DNA of 64,000 nucleotides. It comes from Zobellia nedashkovskayae. Its GTDB lineage: Bacteria; Bacteroidota; Bacteroidia; Flavobacteriales; Flavobacteriaceae. Under the pieces are notes generated by a model that saw nothing but the letters and a program-made list of their open reading frames with translations, was not told where the DNA came from and made no database searches. Both the position numbers and the translations under genes were made by a program. Below are positions 37,144 through 46,542 of the stretch, in pieces (within the stretch, counting starts at the first letter, position 1; the number at the start of each line of letters is the position of its first letter). The stretch covers positions 4,848,685-4,912,684 of the forward strand of contig NZ_JADDXR010000002.1 of NCBI RefSeq assembly GCF_015330125.1. The letters run 5' to 3'.

Positions 37144-38151
37144 ATGGATACCTATCTATTGGCTATCGTTTTAATACTATTCGCTAGTTTCTTTCAAGGA
37201 ACTTTTGGATTAGGAATGAAGCACATTGCACCTTTAAAATGGGAAGCTTGGTGGTTAGTCCACGCATTTACGGCCATGATACTATTCCCAATTATCTGGG
37301 CATTAATAGTCATGCCAAACCTTTTTGAAATCATTTCTAAAACTGATAGCAACACTTTATTCTTAGCTGCTTTTTACGGCTTCCTTTGGGGTATTGGCGG
37401 TATTCTTTTTGGAGTTAGTGTGGAGAAAACGGGTATTTCTATTACCTATGGTATTGTTATGGGTCTTGCTGCATCAGTTGGTTCTATTATTCCTCTTTTT
37501 CAGATTGAAGGAGCGTTTGACCAACCGTCATTCCCCATCATAATGGTGGGCGTTGCCTTACTACTTGTGGGTGTTGCTATTACAGCGGTGGCAGGTGTCA
37601 AAAGAGACAAATTACATAGTAATTCCTCCACGACGACTAAATCTATAAAAATTGGAGTATTGATTGCCGTAGCATCAGGTGTGTTATCTGCCTTTTTAAA
37701 TGTTGGTTTTTCAAATGCAGCTCCGGTTGCAGCAATTGCCGTAAACGATTATGGTGTAGGTGCACAAAATGCTAGTTTAGCATCGTGGGTGGTCGTTTTA
37801 TTAGGTGCATTTGTTATGAACGGAGGTTATGCGCTCTACCTTTTCATCAAAAATAAATCATGGAATGCCTATTCAATCCCAAAAAAGGGCAAGGCCTTAA
37901 AATGGGCCATTGCTGCAGGTATTTTTTGGTTCGCAGCGCTTGGAGTCTATGGTCAAGGCGCAGCACTTATGGGTAACTTAGGTCCTGTAGTGGGGTGGCC
38001 AATTCTTTTGGGACTAGCCCTAATCATTAGTAATATCTGGGGATATAGAGAAGGAGAATGGAAAAATGCGGACAAGCCTTTTAAAATTTTATTAGCAGGC
38101 CTTGCCGTTCTGATCATCGCCATTTGTATTTTAGGATACGCCAATTACTAA
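37144..38151 (+). CDS. RhaT-family (L-rhamnose/H+ symporter-like) transporter
   Basis: An inner-membrane sugar-proton symporter of 335 residues with ten hydrophobic segments. I use the ATG at 37144 because the upstream extension to 37075 is polar and overlaps the promoter. RhaT-like landmarks are FASFFQGTFGLGMKH, WEAWWLVHAF, FYGFLWGIGGILFGVSVEKTGISITYGIVMG, SGVLSAFLNVGFSNAAPVA and the C-terminal GPVVGWPILLGLALIISNIWG. It is the first gene of the unit that encodes the anhydro-galactose pathway and lies more than 30 kb from the rhamnose-like genes at the window start. A role in uptake of 3,6-anhydro-galactose is therefore more likely than rhamnose uptake, by inference. Confidence 0.88.
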   Translation: MDTYLLAIVLILFASFFQGTFGLGMKHIAPLKWEAWWLVHAFTAMILFPIIWALIVMPNLFEIISKTDSNTLFLAAFYGFLWGIGGILFGVSVEKTGISITYGIVMGLAASVGSIIPLFQIEGAFDQPSFPIIMVGVALLLVGVAITAVAGVKRDKLHSNSSTTTKSIKIGVLIAVASGVLSAFLNVGFSNAAPVAAIAVNDYGVGAQNASLASWVVVLLGAFVMNGGYALYLFIKNKSWNAYSIPKKGKALKWAIAAGIFWFAALGVYGQGAALMGNLGPVVGWPILLGLALIISNIWGYREGEWKNADKPFKILLAGLAVLIIAICILGYANY

Positions 38152-38185
38152 ACCAACCATTAATTAAACTATAAGCACTTTTATT

Positions 38186-39352
38186 ATGAAAATCCAAAAG
38201 ATAGAGCCTTTTGTTATTACACATAAATTAGACACACCCTTCTATTTTTCGCAGTGGCAGTATGATACTCGTAAGATATGTATCGTGAAAATAACTTTAG
38301 ATGATGGCACATATGGTTGGGGAGAAGGGTATGGTCCTGCGGCGGTAATTAAATCCGGTATCGATTTTTTCACGCCTTTCCTCTTGGAAAAAAATGCTTT
38401 GGAGCATGAGACGCTGTGGCAAGAAATGTACAGGCGCTCTATGGACTACGCACGTAGCGGAGCATTTCAAGCTGCTATTAGTGCTATAGATGTTGCGTTG
38501 TGGGATATTAAGGGGAAGCTTTTAAACCAGCCCGTCTCCGTGTTATTAGGCGGTATTAAAAACCCGATTATAGAACCTTACGCCACTGGATTATATTTTA
38601 CCCGAAGCGAGAACCTTGAAGAGCTTTTGGTTGAAGAGGCGCTATTATACAAATCTCAAGGATTCAAAGCCACAAAAATGAAAGTAGGTCTAGGCATTCA
38701 GCAAGACCTAAAATATATTGCCGCAATTCGCAAAGCCATTGGGCCAGACATGAGTTTAATGATAGATTCCAATCATGCTTATTCTTATAAAGAGGCCATA
38801 GAACTGGCAAGAAAAGCTGAAAAATATGATATTTCTTGGTTTGAAGAACCAGTATCACCAGAGGATTATGACGGGTACCGCAGACTAAGAGAAAATACTA
38901 CTATACCTATTGCGGGTGGTGAATGCGAATATTTGAAATTTGGTTTTAAACGTCTTTTTGAGAATGATTGTGTAGATATAGCGCAACCTGATATTTGTGC
39001 AACGGGCGGATTAACGGAAGCCAAGCGAATTACGACTTTAGCACAAGCATACAACAAAGATGTTGTACCACATACTTGGGGAACATGGATTGCTATAAGT
39101 GCTGCAATTCATCTGGTTGCCAATTTAGATAAGAATCCAGGTAGAATGTACAACGATCTACCTACAATGGAATTGGACAGAACGGAAAATGCACTTCGTG
39201 ACGAGGTTACCCTTCACAATGTAAAACTCGAAAATGGACATCTAGAAGTACCGCGTACACCAGGCTTGGGCGTAGATGTTGACATGGACAAATTAGAATA
39301 CTATTTAGATAAAGAAATACATAAAGATGGAGCAGTTAAAATTCGGTCATAA
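38186..39352 (+). CDS. Enolase-superfamily cycloisomerase (probable 3,6-anhydro-galactonate cycloisomerase)
   Basis: A mandelate-racemase/muconate-lactonising enzyme of 388 residues. Catalytic features are K164-x-K166 (in TKMKVG), metal ligands D194, E220 and E246, and H296 in VPHTWGT. The expected reaction in this context is ring opening of 3,6-anhydro-D-galactonate to 2-keto-3-deoxy-D-galactonate in the cytoplasm. Enolase-superfamily members also include galactonate and other sugar-acid dehydratases, which give the same product and cannot be excluded by sequence. The gene overlaps the aldehyde dehydrogenase by 26 bases, and the kinase and aldolase that use its product follow, so the pathway assignment is strong even though the substrate is inferred. 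Confidence 0.82.
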   Translation: MKIQKIEPFVITHKLDTPFYFSQWQYDTRKICIVKITLDDGTYGWGEGYGPAAVIKSGIDFFTPFLLEKNALEHETLWQEMYRRSMDYARSGAFQAAISAIDVALWDIKGKLLNQPVSVLLGGIKNPIIEPYATGLYFTRSENLEELLVEEALLYKSQGFKATKMKVGLGIQQDLKYIAAIRKAIGPDMSLMIDSNHAYSYKEAIELARKAEKYDISWFEEPVSPEDYDGYRRLRENTTIPIAGGECEYLKFGFKRLFENDCVDIAQPDICATGGLTEAKRITTLAQAYNKDVVPHTWGTWIAISAAIHLVANLDKNPGRMYNDLPTMELDRTENALRDEVTLHNVKLENGHLEVPRTPGLGVDVDMDKLEYYLDKEIHKDGAVKIRS

Positions 39353-40769
39353 GAAATTATATATTGATGGTGCACTTGTAGAAGCCTCAAACAATAAAAC
39401 TTTTGAGGTTATTTGCCCAGCGGACGAAAAGCCCACTGCTACAATTGCTTGGGCTAGTTTAGAAGATACCAAAAGAGCTTTAAAAACTGCAGAATCAGGT
39501 TTTAAAACTTGGTCAAAACTTCCCATACAAGAGCGCCTAGATTGGATAGATAAGCTGAGAAATAAAATCATAGAGAATAGCGACTTGCTACGTGAAAGCA
39601 TCATGTATGAAATGGGCAAAACTTGGGAAGGCTCAGAAGAAGACCTTACCAGCATCACCAATTCTTTACAGTACTATTCTGAAGAAATATTGAAGCGAAA
39701 TGACATTCCTATTGAGGATAAAGAAGGTACTCATGAACACCATTTTGTATCACAACCTTTAGGCGTTGCAGTTGCTTTCCTAGCGTATAACTTTCCGTTG
39801 TTGAACTTAGGTTTTAAACTAGGGCCTGCGCTAGCCGCTGGCTCAAGTATCATTTTAAAACCTTCAGAATTTTCACCTTTATCGGCCTATATTATTGGAG
39901 AATTATGTGCTGAAATTAATTTCCCAAAAGGAGTAATAACTGTTCTTTGTGGGGATTTAAACGATGTGGGTATTCCTCTTTGCGAAAGTAAAATTCCAAG
40001 ACTGATTACCATGATCGGTTCTACGGAAACTGCGCAAAAGCTTATAGCACAAAGTACAAAAACATCCATAAAAAGATACAGCATGGAATGCGGCGGAAAT
40101 GCCCCGTTTATTGTTTGTAAGGATGCCGATTTAGAACTGGCCATAAATATTGGTACAGCTCTTAAAGTTGGTAACTCAGGACAAATCTGTGTAGCTCCTA
40201 ATCGTTTTTTCGTTCACGAATCGCTTATAGAAAAATTTGCGGCTGGCATGGTAGAAAAGTTTAAAGGAACTAAACTTGGGTTTGGGCGAGAGAACAAACC
40301 TGATATGGGTCCGTTGACCAACAAGCAATCGGTTATAAAAGTCCAAGGTATTGTAGATACAGCAGTTAAACAGGGTGGTAAATTACTATATGGCGGAAGT
40401 GCTTTAGAAGGTTCTGGCTATTATTTTGAACCTACGGTTATTACCTTCAACAAAAATGAAGTTGAAATTCTTCAACATGAAATTTTTGGTCCTGTAGCCC
40501 TCATTGTTCCATTTAAAACAAAAGAAGAGGTTATTGTACTGGCCAATAATACAGATGCGGGGCTAGCTTCTTACGTGTTTTCTAAGGATGAAGAAACGCT
40601 AGATTTCTTTGCCAACGCCCTAGAATTTGGAGAAGTACAGCTTAATGGTGTTAAATATGATATATACTTACCACATGGTGGTGTTAAAAACAGTGGTATA
40701 GGAGTGGATTGCTCTACTTATGCGCTAGATGATTATCTTGCCAAAAAAAGAGTAACCAAAGCTTTATAA
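39327..40769 (+). CDS. Aldehyde dehydrogenase (probable 3,6-anhydro-galactose dehydrogenase)
   Basis: An NAD(P)-dependent aldehyde dehydrogenase of 480 residues. The catalytic cysteine is C288 in NSGQICVAPNRF and the general base E254 in SMECGGNAPF. The cofactor region is FLAYNFPLLNLGFKLGPALAAG and IGSTETAQKL. The C-terminal GVKNSGIG closes the family pattern. In this cluster it should oxidise 3,6-anhydro-galactose, which exists as an aldehyde, to the acid. Its start lies inside the cycloisomerase gene (26 bp overlap), and its stop overlaps the start of the kinase by one base (TAATG), so the steps are translationally coupled. Succinate-semialdehyde-like specificity is the main alternative by sequence, but context disfavours it. 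Confidence 0.88.
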   Translation: MEQLKFGHKKLYIDGALVEASNNKTFEVICPADEKPTATIAWASLEDTKRALKTAESGFKTWSKLPIQERLDWIDKLRNKIIENSDLLRESIMYEMGKTWEGSEEDLTSITNSLQYYSEEILKRNDIPIEDKEGTHEHHFVSQPLGVAVAFLAYNFPLLNLGFKLGPALAAGSSIILKPSEFSPLSAYIIGELCAEINFPKGVITVLCGDLNDVGIPLCESKIPRLITMIGSTETAQKLIAQSTKTSIKRYSMECGGNAPFIVCKDADLELAINIGTALKVGNSGQICVAPNRFFVHESLIEKFAAGMVEKFKGTKLGFGRENKPDMGPLTNKQSVIKVQGIVDTAVKQGGKLLYGGSALEGSGYYFEPTVITFNKNEVEILQHEIFGPVALIVPFKTKEEVIVLANNTDAGLASYVFSKDEETLDFFANALEFGEVQLNGVKYDIYLPHGGVKNSGIGVDCSTYALDDYLAKKRVTKAL

Positions 40770-41728
40770 TGCCAATGAAACTACCAGAAAAATTTATTAG
40801 CTGCGATTGGGGTACCACCAATTTTCGGCTGCGTTTAATAGAAACGAAATCGCTCAAAATTCTCTCGGAACACTCGACAGATATGGGCATTAAAAAATGC
40901 TTTCAAGAATTTAAAGAACAATCTAGTGTTTCTCAAGACCAGTTTTTTGCGAAATACCTAAAACATCAAATCAAAAACCTAGACGGTAAAATCAGTAATG
41001 ATTATATTATAGTAGCATCCGGAATGCTCTCATCTTCAATAGGTATGCATGAGTTAAATTATGCAAATATGCCCTTAGCTTTTAATGGCAAGGACCTAAT
41101 AAGTAAGTACATTCCTTTTGATGATATGCCAGACCTGTTACTTGTTTCGGGTGCTAAAACAGATTCTGATGTGATGCGGGGGGAAGAAGTTCAGGCTATA
41201 GGTCTCGCTAAAGAGCTTGCTAAACACGAAAAGGGGATTTTATTATTACCAGGCACGCATTGCAAACACATTGCTTTTGAAACAGGTGTTTTTAAAGACT
41301 TTACCACGTATATGACCGGTGAACTTTTTGACACTATTAGCAAGCACACAATTTTATCGGCTTCGCTAACCCCGGCTGCGTGGGATGTTTCTTTTCAGGA
41401 TATTTTCTTGGAAGGGGTTAAAAAAGGACTAGCAGACCAACAGATGCAATCTTTATTCGCAATCCGGGCAAATACCCTAATTAATCAGGTTTCTGGAGAA
41501 CAAAACTTTTACTTTTTGTCCGGTCTTATGATTGGTGGTGAGTTGGCAAGTTTACAAAACCAGACCGGAACCATCTTTCTAGCGGCAAGTGGCATATACA
41601 GTATACTCTATAAGCTAGCCCTAGAATCATTTTTACCAACCGAACAAATCGTTTGCTTTGAGGAGCAAATTTTAGAAAAAGCATTACTAACAGGACAACA
41701 ACAAATATTACGGACTTATGCAGAATAA
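40769..41728 (+). CDS. dgoK: 2-keto-3-deoxygalactonate kinase (DgoK-like)
   Basis: Phosphorylates 2-keto-3-deoxy-D-galactonate at O-6 with ATP. The protein has 319 residues, close to DgoK length. The phosphate loop is FISCDWGTTNFRLRLIE, and family blocks are DMGIKKCFQEF, IIVASGMLSSSIGMHE, DLLLVSGAKTDSDVMRGEEVQAIG and the central ILLLPGTHCKHIAF. YFLSGLMIGGEL follows near the C-terminus. The start codon used here is at 40769; a second ATG two codons later is equally plausible. It overlaps the stop of the dehydrogenase by one base and the start of the aldolase by 11 bases. The set of four overlapping genes gives one pathway unit from anhydro-galactose to central metabolism. Confidence 0.88.
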   Translation: MPMKLPEKFISCDWGTTNFRLRLIETKSLKILSEHSTDMGIKKCFQEFKEQSSVSQDQFFAKYLKHQIKNLDGKISNDYIIVASGMLSSSIGMHELNYANMPLAFNGKDLISKYIPFDDMPDLLLVSGAKTDSDVMRGEEVQAIGLAKELAKHEKGILLLPGTHCKHIAFETGVFKDFTTYMTGELFDTISKHTILSASLTPAAWDVSFQDIFLEGVKKGLADQQMQSLFAIRANTLINQVSGEQNFYFLSGLMIGGELASLQNQTGTIFLAASGIYSILYKLALESFLPTEQIVCFEEQILEKALLTGQQQILRTYAE

Positions 41729-42365
41729 TACATTTTCATGGGATAAATATAACCAAAACCCAATAGTGGGAATCCTAAGAGGGCTAACAACAGAAGAGGT
41801 TCTTAAGATTATGCCTTCTTACGTAAAAACTGGTTTTTACACGATTGAAATTACCATGAACTCACCCAAGGTTGCTGAAACCATTGCAACTTTAGCCAAA
41901 GAGTATCCTGAGCTTAATGTAGGCGCTGGTACGGTTTGTACTATGGAAGATTTAAAAATTGCTTTAGATGCTGGCTCTCAATTTATCGTAACCCCAATTA
42001 TTGACGAGGAAGTAATTAAACATTGTGTAGCTAATAACATTCCTATTTTTCCAGGAGCATATACTCCTACTGAAATCCACAAAGCATGGTCTTGGGGTGC
42101 TTCTGCGGTAAAAGTCTTTCCGGCAACGCAGTTGGGGGTTCAATACATAAAAGACGTTTTGGCGCCACTTAATGAAATAAAACTTTTACCTACTGGTGGT
42201 GTTTCAGTAGACAATATAAAATCGTTTTTTGAAGCAGGAGCTGTTGGTGCCGGTTTGGCAAGTGCACTCTTCGATAAAAAGATGATTCGTGAAGGAAACT
42301 ATGCCGATTTGGAAAAGCATTTTATTAAGATGAAAAACGAGATTAAAGATTTCATAAAAGAGTAA
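41718..42365 (+). CDS. 2-dehydro-3-deoxy-6-phosphogalactonate (KDPGal) aldolase
   Basis: A class I aldolase of the KDPG/KHG family with 215 residues, the family length. The Schiff-base lysine is K132 in SAVKVFPAT, and the catalytic glutamate is E44 in TIEITMNSPK. Other blocks are PIVGILRGLT, VGAGTVCT, FIVTPIID, IFPGAYTPTEIHKAW and LLPTGGVSVDN, which also fix the phosphate. It cleaves 2-keto-3-deoxy-6-phosphogalactonate to pyruvate and glyceraldehyde 3-phosphate. The gluconate epimer cannot be excluded on sequence, but the DgoK-like kinase immediately before it points to the galactonate form. It starts 11 bases inside the kinase gene. Confidence 0.88.
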   Translation: MQNNTFSWDKYNQNPIVGILRGLTTEEVLKIMPSYVKTGFYTIEITMNSPKVAETIATLAKEYPELNVGAGTVCTMEDLKIALDAGSQFIVTPIIDEEVIKHCVANNIPIFPGAYTPTEIHKAWSWGASAVKVFPATQLGVQYIKDVLAPLNEIKLLPTGGVSVDNIKSFFEAGAVGAGLASALFDKKMIREGNYADLEKHFIKMKNEIKDFIKE

Positions 42366-42393
42366 AAATCATCAACATAATCAACTTTTTAAA

Positions 42394-44469
42394 ATGAAAA
42401 ACAATAGAAAAAAGGCTAAACAGAAGATCATATCTTTAGTTATAATTGGTCTGACTGTATTTAACGGTCTCGCTTTGGATACGTATAAATTAGACCCTAT
42501 TGTTTTGGAAAATGAAAAGTTGAATGTGAGTGTTGATTCTGAAACAGGATGCTTTTCTGTTACCGAAAAAACTTCTGGTCACGTTTGGAAATCGGACCCG
42601 TGGGAAAATGCCGCGGGTCTATTGACCATAATTGATTCCAAAGGAAAAAAACATACGGTTAACATTTCCAAAAGTAAAAAAATTGAAGTTTCAAAAAAGG
42701 CTAACAATACGGTATCTCTCAAATTTATAGACCCCGTTTTTGAAGATGGCTCCGTAGCTACAGGAGTTTCTATTGTTACAGAATTGAAACTAGACTCAAA
42801 AACAGCTTTATTAGATGTTGAAGTTATTGAGCGTAATGCCGGTAATTTTAAACTATCGGATTTACGTTATCCAGCACGGGCTTTCAGCTTAAAAACAGAT
42901 GAAGACAAGGGTGCTGCTGTAATTCCACAAAAGCAGGGAATTATTTGTCCGTCCTATATTTTTCCTATGAACGGAGGTCGTTTTTGTAAATGGGATGACG
43001 CCACTTACAATAATAAATCACAAGGCTCTTTGGAGTTGTTTAACAATGGAACAGGGCTTACGATGCCTTGGTGGGGAACGTACAATGAAAAATCTGCCGT
43101 AATAGGTATTGTAGATGAGTCAGCTCGTCCACATTTACAATATAATATCAATAATAATGGTCAATACCTTTTTAAAGGTGAAATGTCTACTTACCAACGT
43201 ATTGTTTTTCTTGACCCTATTTGGAAACTAGATGAGGAAAAAGGTAAAATGAGAATGAGTTATCATTTTATTCCCGGTGGTGATTATGTAGATATGGCAA
43301 AAGAATATCAAAAGGAGACTAAGGCCCGTGGGTATTTTGTTTCCTTAAAAGAAAAATTAAAAAGAAATCCGAATGTAGATAAACTTCCAGGAGCTATCTA
43401 TTTCGGAATCTACGGCGGCTATCCGCATTATGTGAACATGCCCGGAATGGCTTTCACTTTTGATGAATTAAAAAATACGATACAAACCATTCATGATGAT
43501 TTAAAAATTAATAAAGCTTTTGTTCATGCATGGGGAACTTTTTCAAATTTCGTACCGCACAACTCCCCTATCAGTGAAGCTTTAGGAGGGCCGGAAAAAT
43601 TAAAGGCTGCTGTTGATCTTGCTAAATCCTACGGGTATTTATACTCCTCATATCATGCCTATTCACCTATGCTAGAGAACGACCCTAATTTTACAACGGA
43701 CCTCATGCAGCGGGATGCCGAAGGAAACTTAATGAATACTGGTAGTCGTTGGGCGCGTGTAGACCCAAAATTTCAGAAAGGACTGGCTCAAGAAAACATT
43801 GAAAACGAAATTTCTTATTTAGGCCTAGAGGCCGATATTACGGATATTACCTTTGCCGCATACCGTGAAAATGGAAAAGAAGGCCGGATTGAGTTGGCTA
43901 AATATATAGACAGCTTTAATTTGGTAAATGGAACCGAACATGGTCAAGAACAGTGGATACCCTATTTTGATATGTTCGAAGGGATGACTTATTTAGAGGA
44001 CCGTCCACTTTCTGTAATCTCCCACCCCGCTCCGCTTTTTAATTTGGTGTATCATAAAGCCATAGCAAATTTCGGGAAGATTCAAGATCCGGATAATGAG
44101 GTTACCGCCAATGGCGATTTTAGAATTAAAGCCTTAAGAAGTATGTTATTTGGCCGAGGTACTACCATATTCTTTTCACCTTATGAATTTGAAGGCATGC
44201 GCCCTATGATAGAAATGGCTAGAGATTTGGTAAGCCCTATTCATAAAGAAACGTTCTATTCGGAATTAAAAAGCCATGAATATTTAAGTGCCGATTATAA
44301 AGTACAGAGAAGTCGCTTCTCCAGTGGCACCGAAGTAATTGCCAATTTAGGTCCGGTAGCACAAACAATTGAAGGTGGCGCTTCCATTCCCGGATATGGT
44401 TATAGTATTAAAATGAAAGATGGGAGTATAAAAACCGGTCATTTTCAAGTGAGTCTTCACATGGATTAA
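42394..44469 (+). CDS. GH129-like exo-glycosidase, probable 3,6-anhydro-D-galactosidase
   Basis: A 691-residue exported glycosidase. A signal peptide (VIIGLTVFNGLALD) ends near residue 29. An N-terminal beta-sandwich (residues about 35-330) precedes a TIM barrel. Blocks seen in GH129-type enzymes are YGGYPHYVN, AFVHAWGTFSNFVPHN, YLYSSYHAYSPM and RWARVDP. Candidate catalytic residues are D481 or D484 in EADITDIT and E515 or E519 in NGTEHGQEQW, by comparison with the Asp nucleophile and Glu acid of GH129. GH129 was founded on alpha-N-acetylgalactosaminidases. Members in carrageenan clusters were reported to remove non-reducing 3,6-anhydro-D-galactose. Position after the aldolase and before a sulfatase favours that activity. 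Confidence 0.75.
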   Translation: MKNNRKKAKQKIISLVIIGLTVFNGLALDTYKLDPIVLENEKLNVSVDSETGCFSVTEKTSGHVWKSDPWENAAGLLTIIDSKGKKHTVNISKSKKIEVSKKANNTVSLKFIDPVFEDGSVATGVSIVTELKLDSKTALLDVEVIERNAGNFKLSDLRYPARAFSLKTDEDKGAAVIPQKQGIICPSYIFPMNGGRFCKWDDATYNNKSQGSLELFNNGTGLTMPWWGTYNEKSAVIGIVDESARPHLQYNINNNGQYLFKGEMSTYQRIVFLDPIWKLDEEKGKMRMSYHFIPGGDYVDMAKEYQKETKARGYFVSLKEKLKRNPNVDKLPGAIYFGIYGGYPHYVNMPGMAFTFDELKNTIQTIHDDLKINKAFVHAWGTFSNFVPHNSPISEALGGPEKLKAAVDLAKSYGYLYSSYHAYSPMLENDPNFTTDLMQRDAEGNLMNTGSRWARVDPKFQKGLAQENIENEISYLGLEADITDITFAAYRENGKEGRIELAKYIDSFNLVNGTEHGQEQWIPYFDMFEGMTYLEDRPLSVISHPAPLFNLVYHKAIANFGKIQDPDNEVTANGDFRIKALRSMLFGRGTTIFFSPYEFEGMRPMIEMARDLVSPIHKETFYSELKSHEYLSADYKVQRSRFSSGTEVIANLGPVAQTIEGGASIPGYGYSIKMKDGSIKTGHFQVSLHMD

Positions 44470-44509
44470 TAGAAGGTTTCCAGCAAACAAATACAAAAGA
44501 CAGGTCATT

Positions 44510-46291
44510 ATGAAATATGTTGCAACAAAATTAAAATTAAATCAGACTAGATTTAGTTCAATTATATTCTCGTTTTGCCTTTGTACAGTTCTTTGCCATA
44601 ACACGCTCCTTACAGCACAAGACCGTCCTAACGTAGTTATTATGCTTACCGACGATCAAGGTTATGGCGACCTGGGTTCTCACGGCAACCCGTATTTAAA
44701 AACACCTAACATGGAAAAGATAGGAGAGGAAGGTCTTGAAATGACCCATTTTTTTTCCTATCCAAATTGTTCTGCTACTCGTGCAGCCATCTTAACGGGT
44801 CGGTATCCTTACCGTACAGGAGTTACAGGCGTTACGCAAGTAGATCACTTTATGAATACTTCAGAAGAAACCCTAGCCGAGATTTTGGCTAAAAACGGTT
44901 ACCGTACGGGAATTTTTGGAAAATGGCATTTGGGGGACAATGCACCAATGCGCCCAACAGACCAAGGTTTTCAAGAAGCCCTTGTACATAAAGGAGGTGG
45001 TATTGGCCAAGCTGCAGGACCCGTTGGCAATACCTATTTTGACCCAATCCTTGAACATAATAATCAATCAAAAAAATACGAAGGATATTGCGATGATATT
45101 TTTACGGATGCCGCTCTGGATTTTATGAGCGAGAAAAGTGACAAACCATTTTTTACATATTTAGCAACTAACCTACCACACTTTCCGCTGGAAGTGCCTG
45201 ATGAAAAAGCAGACCCTTATAGAAAAATAGGACTCCATGAAGACAATGCCAAAACTTACGGCATGATCGATAATATTGATGCCAGCGTAGGTCGCGTTTT
45301 AAAGCGGTTAAAACAATTAGGTATTGAAGACAATACAATAGTCATTTTCCTTTCGGATAATGGCCCCAGAAATAGACGTACAAAAAATGACGTTTATCCA
45401 GGAAGATGGGTAGCAAATTTACGAGGAACAAAAACAAGTGTTTACGAATGTGGTATCCGCGTTCCTTTCTTTGTTAAATGGCCAAAAAACATTGAAAAAG
45501 CGCAGCAGAACAGTACTATGGGTGCAGTAATAGATGTACTGCCCACAATCCTAGATGTTTGTAAAATTGAAGCTCCTGAGGATATTAAATTGGATGGTAA
45601 ATCCTTACTATCTCTTTGGAAAGGTGAACAAACGGACTTTGGAAATAGGGAGTTCATAACCCAAATGCATTATGGCCCAACGGTATTTAAATACATGCAT
45701 TTTGCCGTTCGAACCCAAAAATATAAATTGATAAGTCCGCATGATGACCCACACCATATTCTTTATCAACCTAAAGATGAAGAATTGAAAGAAGTACTCG
45801 CTAACCTAGAATTATACGACGTAGAAAATGACCCAACAGAACGTATAAACTTAGCCCAAAATCACCCTGAAATCGTAGAAGACCTTCTGGCACGTTATGA
45901 AAATTGGTTTGACGAGGTTACTGAAGAAAGAGATTCTAAAGGCATTCAACGTATTTATCTTGGCAGCAACACGCAACGCTCTACCAATCTATCTCATTTT
46001 GATTGGGGAGGCCCTAGAGTTCTATCCAAGAATGAACTGGGCCACTGGCGCGTAAAGACGGAAGCTGGTAGATACAACGTAAGTTTGGACCTTCCCGAAC
46101 TGGACCATGAAGGTGTAGCGCATTTGAAATACAATGACGTGCATTTAAAACTTCCAGTAAACAAAGACCAGAAAAAAATCACTTTTACAGATGTTGTACT
46201 TCCTGAAGGAAAAGGAAACTTCCATGCCTTTTTAAAAACAGAAAGATTAGCTACAGGCCCTTTATTTGTTGATGTTGAGCGTATTGATTAA
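44510..46291 (+). CDS. Family S1 sulfatase with CSATR signature, secreted
   Basis: A formylglycine sulfatase of 593 residues. A signal peptide ends near LLTAQ (residue 37). The catalytic signature reads C87-S-A-T-R91, the less common form with Ala in place of Pro, still within the accepted C-x-[PA]-[ST]-R pattern. Metal aspartates D48 and D49 lie in MLTDDQGYGD, and the blocks GKWHLGD, LSDNGP and ELYDVENDPTERINLA are present. A C-terminal beta-domain (DLPELDHEGVAHLKYN) follows. It sits between GH129 and GH127 genes, so it should act on a carrageenan sulfate ester. The candidates by analogy are the sub-families S1_7, S1_17 and S1_19, which I cannot separate here. Confidence 0.88.
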   Translation: MKYVATKLKLNQTRFSSIIFSFCLCTVLCHNTLLTAQDRPNVVIMLTDDQGYGDLGSHGNPYLKTPNMEKIGEEGLEMTHFFSYPNCSATRAAILTGRYPYRTGVTGVTQVDHFMNTSEETLAEILAKNGYRTGIFGKWHLGDNAPMRPTDQGFQEALVHKGGGIGQAAGPVGNTYFDPILEHNNQSKKYEGYCDDIFTDAALDFMSEKSDKPFFTYLATNLPHFPLEVPDEKADPYRKIGLHEDNAKTYGMIDNIDASVGRVLKRLKQLGIEDNTIVIFLSDNGPRNRRTKNDVYPGRWVANLRGTKTSVYECGIRVPFFVKWPKNIEKAQQNSTMGAVIDVLPTILDVCKIEAPEDIKLDGKSLLSLWKGEQTDFGNREFITQMHYGPTVFKYMHFAVRTQKYKLISPHDDPHHILYQPKDEELKEVLANLELYDVENDPTERINLAQNHPEIVEDLLARYENWFDEVTEERDSKGIQRIYLGSNTQRSTNLSHFDWGGPRVLSKNELGHWRVKTEAGRYNVSLDLPELDHEGVAHLKYNDVHLKLPVNKDQKKITFTDVVLPEGKGNFHAFLKTERLATGPLFVDVERID

Positions 46292-46376
46292 AATTTACAA
46301 GTTATAATTTCAATCGATTTTTACTTTATCAAATCACACTCAAGTACCACATTTTTTAGCATTCATTAGCAAACAA

Positions 46377-46406
46377 GGTTAAAATAGTGCCGTAACAGGA
46401 TAAAAT
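46377..46406 (+). promoter_or_regulatory. Direct-repeat operator upstream of the first GH127 gene
   Basis: Half-sites GGTTAAAAT (46377) and GGATAAAAT (46398), 21 bp apart, with AGTGCC between, as at the GntP copy. A TTTATTTG -7-like element begins at 46435, 37 bp after the second half-site start. Confidence 0.65.
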
Positions 46407-46434
46407 CTACAAATCACTGTTTCTCCTATTATCC

Positions 46435-46442
46435 TTTATTTG
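46435..46442 (+). promoter_or_regulatory. -7 promoter element of the GH127-MFS-GH127-sulfatase unit
   Basis: TTTATTTG differs from TAnnTTTG at one position, the same one as at RhaT, and is placed identically relative to the operator. Confidence 0.5.
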
Positions 46443-46542
46443 TATGCTACACTTTAATATAGCATTCGTTCTATGACCTAGACCTATTTACAAGACGAAT
46501 TCTAAACAACAAAACAGCGGTGTACTATATAAATATTGGATT

